Source: Chloroflexota bacterium (GTDB lineage: Bacteria; Chloroflexota; Anaerolineae; Caldilineales; Caldilineaceae). From it: a stretch of DNA of 11,981 bases. This document shows positions 1 through 7,000 of this stretch, one piece after another (within the stretch, counting starts at the first letter, position 1; each line of letters starts with the position of its first letter). The stretch lies in the NCBI GenBank assembly GCA_003577365.1, contig QEUY01000034.1:1-11981 (forward strand), written 5' to 3'. The notes beneath the pieces are model-generated. The model saw only the letters and a program-made list of their open reading frames with translations, was not told the origin of the DNA and ran no database searches. Position numbers and translations under genes: made by a program.

Positions 1-153
1 GGCGATGCCGTGACCGGTGTCAAGCCTGAGTACAGCGACTGCCAGCGTCTGGCGGCGGAGCAGGGCGTGCCGGTGCGCCACGTGTACGAAACCGCCTTGA
101 GTGCAGCCGTGCGCGAGTTCCTAACCACACCGGCGGCGCAGATCGAATCGTGA
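1..153 (+). CDS. larC: LarC-like nickel insertion protein, C-terminal end (partial)
   Basis: Only the last 50 codons are present; the gene enters from the left edge and ends at TGA 151-153. The visible peptide contains K-P-E-Y-S-D-C-Q-R-L-A, then G-V-P-V-R-H-V-Y-E, which matches the C-terminal signature of LarC proteins (KPEY.DC.R.A...G.P...VYE). LarC (DUF111) is the CTP-dependent cyclometallase that inserts nickel into the pincer cofactor of lactate racemase-type enzymes. No other lar gene is visible, so the partner genes must lie to the left if they exist. The stop codon overlaps a possible GTG start of the next gene (GTGA at 150-153), so the two genes may be co-transcribed. The family call rests on a short tail and is therefore moderate. 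Confidence 0.72.
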   Translation, partial: GDAVTGVKPEYSDCQRLAAEQGVPVRHVYETALSAAVREFLTTPAAQIES

Positions 154-170
154 TTGAGAGAGGGCAGAAC

Positions 171-902
171 ATGAGAGTGATGCGGGTCAATGATTATGGA
201 GCCTTGAGCCAGGCCGCAGCCGACTGGGTCGTGGCGCAAATTACAGCCCGGCCAGACGCCGCAGCCGTCTTCCCGACCGGCAACACGCCAATCGGTCTCT
301 ATCAGGAACTCGCACGGCGGTACACGCTCGGTCTCTTCTCCACCACACAACTGCGGCTCTTTCTGCTTGATGAGTATTGGGGGTTGGCAGACGATGACCC
401 GCGTTCATTTTACATGTGGCTGACGCGTGAACTGTTGAACCCGTTGTCCATTTCGCCCCGCCAGTTGACCCGATTGCCTAGCCACGCCACCGACCCGGAA
501 GCTGCCGGGTGCGCCTTCGATGCCGCCATCACTGCCGCCGGCGGGTTAGACTTTGCCGTTCTGGGGCTGGGGCTCAATGGTCATCTCGGTTACAACGAAC
601 CACCCGCTGCCGCGGATGCACCGACGCGCGTGCTTACGCTGACCGAGTCGAGTATCGAGAGTGCAGCCGGCTATTTTGGGGGCCGTGACCGGGTTCCGCG
701 CCAGGCCATTGCCCTGGGCATGGCGCCCCTGCTGGCTGCCCGCCACATTTTGCTCATCGCCTCGGGTGAACAGAAGCGAGACATCTTGCGGCGTGCGCTC
801 AAAGGCCCGGTCACACCGGAAGTGCCGGCTTCGTTTTTGCAGCAGGCGCCCGCTGTGACCGTGATTGCCGACACAGCGGCATGGCCCGAAGGGGATGCAT
901 GA
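171..902 (+). CDS. Glucosamine-6-phosphate deaminase / 6-phosphogluconolactonase family protein (NagB-like)
   Basis: A 243-aa protein, the usual length for short NagB enzymes, which convert glucosamine-6-phosphate to fructose-6-phosphate and ammonia in the cytoplasm. Family motifs are in order: phosphate loop F-P-T-G-N-T-P-I-G-L-Y (34-44), L-D-E-Y-W-G-L (66-72, catalytic-type Asp67), and the core G-L-G-L-N-G-H-L-G-Y-N-E-P (132-144) with His138 and Glu143 matching the E. coli active-site His and Glu. Asn136 stands where E. coli NagB has Asp141, as in many Gram-positive-type NagB proteins. The late motif A-L-G-M...A-S-G-E-Q-K (181-202) is also present. ATG 171 is chosen because GAGAGAGGG lies just upstream and homologues begin with M-R-V; the alternative GTG at 150 overlaps the larC stop. 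Deaminase and sugar-lactonase activities cannot be separated by eye, so no symbol is given. Confidence 0.88.
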   Translation: MRVMRVNDYGALSQAAADWVVAQITARPDAAAVFPTGNTPIGLYQELARRYTLGLFSTTQLRLFLLDEYWGLADDDPRSFYMWLTRELLNPLSISPRQLTRLPSHATDPEAAGCAFDAAITAAGGLDFAVLGLGLNGHLGYNEPPAAADAPTRVLTLTESSIESAAGYFGGRDRVPRQAIALGMAPLLAARHILLIASGEQKRDILRRALKGPVTPEVPASFLQQAPAVTVIADTAAWPEGDA

Positions 903-930
903 TAAGCTGCCCGGCTGAGCGCAAGACCAG

Positions 931-1485
931 TCAGTCAAGCAAGGCCGCACAGCCGGGAAAGAGCAGATGGCGGACGAAGACCGGCCCTGTTGCCAGCGGC
1001 CAGGTAGGCTGAGCATCGGGAACTATTTCGTCTGCCTCCTCTTGAGTTAGCAGCTCCCAACCCTGTGCGCCAAGCACTTGTTGGACGAGCCGGAACAGTT
1101 CGCTTTCGACTGGCCCTTGCTGTGCGGCGCCGGTTGCAGCATCTTGTCTGAGCGAGTCTTGGCGATGCGAGTTGTGCTGCCAGTAGCTGTAGGCCCAGTG
1201 GCTGTAGGTCGAAAGCAAGATGTGCAAAGTGGCGGTTGCTTGCGCCAGGAGGGTCCGGCGCCCTATTCGTTTCTTGGGTCTTTCACCCGCGAGGGCGGGT
1301 AGTTGGAGATGGTAGAAATTGAAGAGGTCAATCGGCGGCTCCCAGGTGACAAGCGGCCCGGTTTGCGTCTCGATCGCCCCAACCAATCGTTCAACCCCAT
1401 ACCGGTGTAGTCGATAAAATTCAGGGTCACGCGGCAACGCCCCGGCCAGAAACTGATGAACCGTCTCTTGTACCTCCTTGCGCAT
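931..1485 (-). CDS. Hypothetical protein, 184 aa
   Basis: I do not recognise a family. The protein is soluble-looking, without a signal peptide or an obvious membrane segment. It is rich in aromatic residues, for example Y-S-H-W-A-Y-S-Y-W (residues 94-102), and the N-terminal half has W-E-P-P-I-D-L-F-N-F-Y. The start at 1485 is supported by a GAGGGGAG ribosome binding site just upstream on the minus strand. It converges with the NagB-like gene, with 28 bp between the stop codons, and lies downstream of a decayed dehydrogenase on the same strand. The codon pattern (GC-rich third positions) and the good ribosome binding site support a real gene; function is unknown. Confidence 0.7.
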   Translation of the reverse strand: MRKEVQETVHQFLAGALPRDPEFYRLHRYGVERLVGAIETQTGPLVTWEPPIDLFNFYHLQLPALAGERPKKRIGRRTLLAQATATLHILLSTYSHWAYSYWQHNSHRQDSLRQDAATGAAQQGPVESELFRLVQQVLGAQGWELLTQEEADEIVPDAQPTWPLATGPVFVRHLLFPGCAALLD

Positions 1486-1562
1486 GGGTCTCCCCTCAGG
1501 TAAAGCTAAATTGCGGATTCGGCGGTTTTTGATGAGGGATTCGCATAGTCAGAGAGCACTGT

Positions 1563-2314
1563 TCATTCTCTACCAATAGTCGTAGGTGCTTGCCAACCGT
1601 AGTGGATATTGTACACAGATAGTCCCGAATCAAAAACAGGTGTTTCTATTTCTACGCGAGTGGCTCCGACGACCGGGCTTGTGCCGCGAGGTGCACATGG
1701 GGAGGTGCGCACCGTGCCATGTTCTTTGGTTTCGGCGGCAAGGTTTTCCGTCAAGCGAACCATAGCCGTCTTTGCGGTCACATACGCCGCAACGTGGGCG
1801 GTCGCCGCCTTGCCAGCTGCACTGGCGATGTTGATGATCCGCCCCCGCTGGCGCGCCACCATGCCCAGTAGCACCGCACTGCTACACAGAAGCACGCTGC
1901 GCAGGTTGATCTCCATACTGCGCCACCACTCATCGGGGTCAATCTTCCACAGCGGGCCGAGTGGCGTGACAGTACCCGCGTTGTTGATCAACAGATCGAC
2001 CGGCCCGAACCGGGCAGTGACGGTGTCGACTATCGCCGCGACGGCCTGCCGCTCGGTTACATCGGCGGGGACGGCCAGCGCCCGCCCGCCGCTTTGCTCG
2101 ATCTGAGTAACCGTTTCGTCGAGTTCGGATGCGGTGCGGGCAGTCACGGCCACCGCTGCCCCAGCTCGGGCCAGTGCCAGGGCAAAGGCGCGGTCGCCCC
2201 GATGGCACGCGAACCGGTCAACACCAACCCGATGACATCCTGAAGCCTGTCGTATCCACGGTCCTTCCACTCCAGGAGGCGCGCCAGGCGCACGTCTTGA
2301 GCGAGAGCCGGCAT
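1563..2314 (-). pseudogene. Decayed short-chain dehydrogenase/reductase (SDR)
   Basis: The middle of a classical SDR is plain in one frame: A-L-A-R-A-G-A-A-V-A-V-T-A-R, then L-L-I-N-N-A-G-T, an A-S-A-A-G catalytic-serine strand, and Y-V-T-A-K, the Tyr-x3-Lys pair. The Rossmann glycine motif (V-L-T-G-S-R-A-I-G) is in a different frame, so a frameshift of one base lies near 2185-2195. At the other end the frame reads E-H-G-T-V-R-T, where SDRs usually have roughly ten more residues between E-H-G and the T-V-R-T that follows P-G. After it the SDR-like sequence stops, and about 50 unrelated residues lead to the TGA at 1563. Roughly the last 80 residues of a normal SDR are missing. The frameshift is direct observation; the deletion is inferred from the family pattern. 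The original start is unclear (ATG 2314 or an upstream TTG at 2338). It lies immediately downstream of the acetyltransferase, in the same direction. Confidence 0.8.
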
Positions 2315-2361
2315 GTGCGCGGGAAGATTGTCCTGCAAGTTGTGGCGTGAGCTTCGATCTC

Positions 2362-2838
2362 CTAAATGGATAAGCGCGCTTCAATCTCATCGTCGATCAA
2401 CCGCCCCGTCGGCTCAAAGCCGGCGCCGGCGCAGAGGCGCGCCATCACCGTGTTGCTCGGATCATAGCTGATGGTGATCGCATGTGCCCCCGGCTCGGCT
2501 TTGATCTGCTCGATCACCCGCTCCATGCCGGCGCGGCCATAGCCGCGCCCCTGGTAGCGCGCATCGATCATAAAGCGCAACACATGATGCACCCCCGGCT
2601 CGGCGGCGGTGTGGTGGGGCGAGACGCCCGTCGCCGGCCAGCGGCCATAGAGCACAAAGCCAACTATCGTTTCATCGGCATAGATGCCGTATGGCTGCCA
2701 CCAGCGTTCGGCATAGGCCTGAGCCAGCGACAGTTGGTTGGGTGAGACAAACCCGATGCGCTGCTGCTCCTCGGTTGGAGCGAGCGCGATACATTCGATC
2801 CAGTTATCGCCGGTGATGGGGCGCAGGGTGATGGTCAT
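2362..2838 (-). CDS. GNAT-family N-acetyltransferase, spermine/spermidine acetyltransferase-like
   Basis: A 158-aa single-domain acetyltransferase expected to move an acetyl group from acetyl-CoA to an amine. The acetyl-CoA loop is R-Y-Q-G-R-G-Y-G (94-101), preceded by the strand V-L-R-F-M-I-D (86-92). The start L-R-P-I-T-G-D-N-W (5-13), the block S-P-N-Q-L-S-L-A-Q-A-Y (32-42) and the end I-S-Y-D-P-S-N (123-129) with G-F-E-P-T-G (140-145) resemble the Bacillus BltD/diamine N-acetyltransferase group. A loop of about 15 residues (67-84) before the central strand is longer than in those proteins as I recall them. ATG 2838 is chosen over GTG 2847: it overlaps the upstream TIR-caspase stop by one base (TGATG) and has AAAGGAG eight bases before it. 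It is the last gene of the cassette. The substrate is inferred from resemblance; another amine or a protein N-terminus is possible. Confidence 0.9.
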   Translation of the reverse strand: MTITLRPITGDNWIECIALAPTEEQQRIGFVSPNQLSLAQAYAERWWQPYGIYADETIVGFVLYGRWPATGVSPHHTAAEPGVHHVLRFMIDARYQGRGYGRAGMERVIEQIKAEPGAHAITISYDPSNTVMARLCAGAGFEPTGRLIDDEIEARLSI

Positions 2839-4097
2839 CAAGGCCACTCCTTTGGCTTGTCCATAATCGCAATCGGGAAGTCAGTCTCCATCTCTGCGGC
2901 TTTGAAGATCGGATGTTGCGCGGCGCGCCTGGGTGCCTGTTCCGCCACGTGGCGAAAGAGGTCAAAGACGCGCACATAGCCGTCGCCCATAGTGCGACCT
3001 TCCCCACGCAATGCCTCTAGCAGATGGTGTGTGAAGAGGCTGTTCTCCATACCGGGCAACACCCAGGAAAGCTCGTCTGGCCGCGAAGAGGCGATCAGCG
3101 CCCGGCCCCGTCCCTGGGCCAACTGCGCATAGGCGTCGTCGCTCCAGCCCTGCTTGAGGCCGCCGATGCTGCCTTTGGGGTCGCCGATGCCGCCGCTGTG
3201 ACAGCAATCTAGCAAGACCAGGAGCCGGGCGACCTCGATTCTGTTCAGCCACCTGGTCACTTCTGTGCTGGCAACCGCCGTATTCCGCAAGCTGTCCAGG
3301 CTGCAATCGTGGGGCAATAGATACGCGGCGCCATCGCTATCTCGCGCACCGTGGCCTGAGAAAAAGAGCACCACCGTGTCGGCGGCCGTCGTGCGATGGG
3401 CCAGGTCGTCCAGCGCTTTTTGAAGATTCTCGCGCGTTGCTTCCTGGTCCAACAGCAGGCGAACCTGCCCGGCCGGATAGCCACAGCGGTCGGAGAGCAG
3501 GCGGCTCAAGGCGATGGCGTCGTTGCGCACGACCGCCGGCAGGCTCGATACCCCCTGATAGTCGGCAATGCCGATGATCAGTCCGTGGCCCCAGGCAAAC
3601 TGGCCCGAAAATGGTTGCGGCGCCCGGACACTGGTCACCTGGGCCTGGATTTGATCATCCACCTGGATGGGCGGAACACCCAGGATGCCGGCCAGCAGGC
3701 GCTTGAACGCTCCCGTGTCGTCCAGATCGGAGAACTCCACCATTTCGTAGCGGCGCAGAAAGGGAGGCAGGTCGCGCCGGCTGGGGCGGGCCGGGCCGGG
3801 CAGCAACACGGGGATCACTCGGTAACTCTGCTCATCTTCCACCCGTGTCTGGATGGCGGTGCGCATCTGCTCGTTCTGCCAGCCGGCAATGGTCACATGC
3901 GCGCCGCCGACAAAGACCGCGCACGCCTGCGCCTGCCTGAGCGCGGCTTCCATTTGCTCCTGCAACGGCTGGCCGGGAACACTATGCCAGGGCGCAAACC
4001 AGAAGGTGAGACGGCCATCGGCGTACAGGCGGCGGGCCAGGCTTTCCACCTGGTCGCGGTTGGTTTCGCTGTAGCTGAGAAAGACCTGATTGGTCAC
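2838..4097 (-). CDS. TIR domain - caspase-like (metacaspase-type) protease
   Basis: A 419-aa cytoplasmic protein of two domains. Residues 3-137 form a TIR domain: V-F-L-S-Y-S (5-10), W-H-S-V-P-G-Q-P (37-44), W-Q-N-E-Q-M-R (73-79) and R-V-I-P-V-L-L-P-G (93-101). Glu76 sits where NAD-cleaving TIR domains have the catalytic glutamate. After a linker (about 138-168), residues 170-415 are a C14 caspase-like domain: L-I-I-G-I-A-D-Y (173-180), F-F-S-G-H-G (245-250, catalytic His249) and L-L-D-C-C-H-S-G-G (295-303, catalytic Cys299). Both dyad residues are intact. The start is GTG 4097, which overlaps the stop of the STAND gene (GTGA) and has GGAAAGGAG eight bases before it; the frame stays open upstream to 4412, but that part lies over the C-terminus of the STAND gene. 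The stop overlaps the acetyltransferase start. The TIR domain closely resembles that of the upstream STAND protein, which suggests recruitment through TIR-TIR contact and proteolysis as output. Substrate is unknown. Confidence 0.95.
   Translation of the reverse strand: MTNQVFLSYSETNRDQVESLARRLYADGRLTFWFAPWHSVPGQPLQEQMEAALRQAQACAVFVGGAHVTIAGWQNEQMRTAIQTRVEDEQSYRVIPVLLPGPARPSRRDLPPFLRRYEMVEFSDLDDTGAFKRLLAGILGVPPIQVDDQIQAQVTSVRAPQPFSGQFAWGHGLIIGIADYQGVSSLPAVVRNDAIALSRLLSDRCGYPAGQVRLLLDQEATRENLQKALDDLAHRTTAADTVVLFFSGHGARDSDGAAYLLPHDCSLDSLRNTAVASTEVTRWLNRIEVARLLVLLDCCHSGGIGDPKGSIGGLKQGWSDDAYAQLAQGRGRALIASSRPDELSWVLPGMENSLFTHHLLEALRGEGRTMGDGYVRVFDLFRHVAEQAPRRAAQHPIFKAAEMETDFPIAIMDKPKEWP
2847..2853 (-). 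promoter_or_regulatory. Ribosome binding site of the GNAT gene
   Basis: AAAGGAG sits in the last codons of the TIR-caspase gene, eight bases before ATG 2838. The TGATG stop-start overlap supports termination-reinitiation and decides this start over GTG 2847. Confidence 0.75.
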
Positions 4098-7000
4098 GAA
4101 CACTGCTCCTTTCCCAGATATTGTTGGCATTCGGCTGCCGTCAAGGTGCGGCCGGCGCGCACCTCGGCCTCGGCCAGCATCGCCTCGATATCGGGGTAAA
4201 CTCGCCAGAGCCAGACCCCGCCAGTCTCGCAGCGTGTGCCGGTGAGCGGATCGAACACGTCGCAGCCAGCGGTGACGATCTGGGCGCCGTCGGGTCGAAA
4301 TGCGGCCCACTCGATCCAGTGGTTGTCCACGGTGTAGAGCCGTTCGCCTTGAATGTCCCACAAATTGGCCGAATGGTGGATGCACCACCCACTTGCGTTT
4401 ACCTCGTTGCACTCTACCGTCAAGATACGCTCGCCAGTTGGGTCAAAAGTCGCCACATCTACAGAAAGAGTGTTCTCTCCAATGACAGCAACCAATTGTC
4501 CGTTCAGATTCCACAACCGGGCCGGCCCCTCCTTACTTTCGACCAGAACCAGCGTCCCGGCCCGGTTGAACGTTGCAAACTTGACGCCGCCGGGGTGCCC
4601 GCCCAGCACGTGCAACGGGTTGCCGTCCCAGTCCCACAGGCGCAGTGAGCCGTCGTCACCATAGGTGAGGATGTATGTGTTTGTGCTGCTGAAGCGGACG
4701 CCGCGAGTCGGCCCCGTATGACCGGTTAACGTCAGGAGCGGCTTGCCCTCTGCATCCCAGACGCGCACGGAGCCATCGTCGCTGGTGGTGGCGAAGCGCG
4801 CGCCATCCTCGCTGTAGGCAATGCGGTTGACTGGGCCGCTGTGACCGGTCAGGACAGTCAGCGTCTGGCCATCGGCATCCAACAGCCGCGCGGTGCTGCC
4901 CTCGCCAGCGATGACCATTCGTCCACCGTCCGGTGCGAAATCATAGCCACCGGGGAAGCGATAGTCCGCCACCTCGCGTACAGGATTGCCGTTAATATCC
5001 CAGAGGCGCAGTGCGCCCCTTGTACACTCATAGGCCGGCGAGAGAACATCACAGGTCAGCGTGGCAAACTGAGTCCCTTGACGGTTGAAGCGAGCCGCCA
5101 CAACTAGCGCCGCGCGCTGTTCCAACTGGGCCAGCAACGTGCCGTCCTGGTCCCAAAGCCACACACCATCTTCGGCCACGGTGACCAGCCGGTCGCCGGC
5201 CGGGCTATACTCGGCCAGACGTAGAAAGCCCTGGTGGCCTGCCAACTGCCGTTCCAGGCCACCGGTGGCGTAGCGAGTGTCCCAGAGTTGCACCAGGCCA
5301 TCTAGCCCGGCGGTCAGCAGCCGGCTGTGGCCGGGGGTGAAGGCTGTTGCGTTGACGATGCCTTCGTGTCCGGATAGGGTTGCCACCCGCTTGCCGTCAG
5401 CATTCCAGAGATAAACATCGGTTGCCATGAGATTGGCCGTCGAGGGGGCGGGCTGCGTGCTGGTGGTGATGATCAAGAGGCCATCCGGGCTGTAGCCCAC
5501 GCGCCAGAAGCGTTCCACCTGTGCGTCGAGCGTAGTCAGGAACTCGCCCGCAGTGGTCCAGAGGGCAACCTCGTTGCCTGATTGGGCGAGGATACGGGTT
5601 CCCGCCGGATCGAAGATGGCGAAGAGCACCTGGTTGCGAAATTGATAGCCGCCCAGCGCCCCTAGCGGCTGGCCCGCCGCGTCCCAAAGACGCACGATAC
5701 CGCCGTTGCAACGACCGTCACTTACAATAGCGCACTCGGCAGTGACGATGCGGCTGCCGCTGGGATCGAAGGCCGCCCAGTTGACGCCCGCGCCCTCGGC
5801 GAAGGTGGTTGCTGGTTGGCCATCGGCATCCCACAGACGAGCGTAGCCGGCTGTACACACCCCCTCGGCATCGGCAGTGCGGCAGTGGGCAGTGAGGATG
5901 CGGGCGCCGTCGGCGCTGAAAAGAGCGCTGGCGGTGCGCTGTGCCTCTTCGTCTAGCACGGCGCGGAGCTGTCCATCGACGCCCCACAGGCGGGCGGGTT
6001 CAGTTTCGCCCACCGTGAGAATGTGCTGGCCGTCGGGGCTGAAGAGGGCCGAACGTAGAGCGCCAGTGTAGCCCGGCAATGCAACAATTTCCGTGAAACC
6101 ATCCGCGTCCCACAGTTGTACGATGCCTTTGTCATCAGCCGTCAGCAGCCGCTTGCCATCGGGGCTGAAGACGACCAGGCTGAGGTCAGCGTCATGGGCT
6201 GCGAACTCGGCCAGCAGATTGCCCTCAGCATCCCACAGCCGGGCTTGGCTCGCGCGGCAGAGACCGCTAGCCAGCCGTTGGTCGCAGCCGGTAGTCACGA
6301 ACTGCCGCCCCTCCGGGTGCAGCGCCAGCGACCAGGCGTGGCTGTCGTGCGCTCTAATAGCCTTCACCAGGCGTGTATTCGGCGCTGCCAGTAAGGTGTG
6401 AAGCGCAGTCTCCGCCTCAGTCGTTACTTCGCTATCCATGCGATAAGTCAACAGCGCAGCCTCGCGAGCCAGCAGCAAGGCTAAAGAGGGATCATCATCG
6501 TATAGCCGTTGCGCCTGACTTGCCAGCGTGCGTGCCTCTGCTTCACGTTGACCCTTCTCTGCAAGTTTCTGGCGCTGTTCGGCCAGTGACCGCTGCTGTT
6601 CCGCCTCGGCACTCGCGGCCACAGCCGTTGCGCGGTCGGCGATTGCTGTTGCTTTCGCGTCGGTGGCCTCCTCAGCGCTGCGGTTGGATTGTACGCTGGC
6701 AACGCCAGCCATGATGGCGAACAGGAGGGCGACCAGCCCGATGCCGGCCAGCCAGCGGGCGCGCTGCTTCAAGCGTCGGGCGGCAAGAGCCTGCTCCTGG
6801 GCGCGCAACTCCGCCTCTTGGGCCAGTTGTTGGGCGGTCTCCAGTTCGCGGTGGCGCTGCGCCTCGCGGGCAGCCTCCTCTTGGGTCTGCAACTGCACAC
6901 TAGCGCCCAGGAACTCGTGCTCCTGCGGATTCATCTCGGCGCCGTGCTCGGTGGCCCACTCCATCGCCTGGGCCAGTTGTACGCCGCGGTAGAGCGCACC

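Noticed and set aside
910..957. Inverted repeat CCCGGCTG / CAGCCGGG between the convergent NagB-like and hypothetical genes
   Set aside because: The loop is 32 bases, one arm lies inside the hypothetical gene and there is no T-run, so a terminator is not supported.
1563..2390. The full 275-aa open frame as an intact SDR gene
   Set aside because: Its first 65 residues are out of frame with the Rossmann motif and its last 50 do not resemble an SDR end, so it is annotated as a pseudogene.
3396..4199. Long open frame on the + strand opposite the TIR-caspase gene
   Set aside because: It is a shadow of the GC-rich minus-strand gene: no ribosome binding site, no recognisable domain, and the minus strand encodes clear TIR and caspase motifs.
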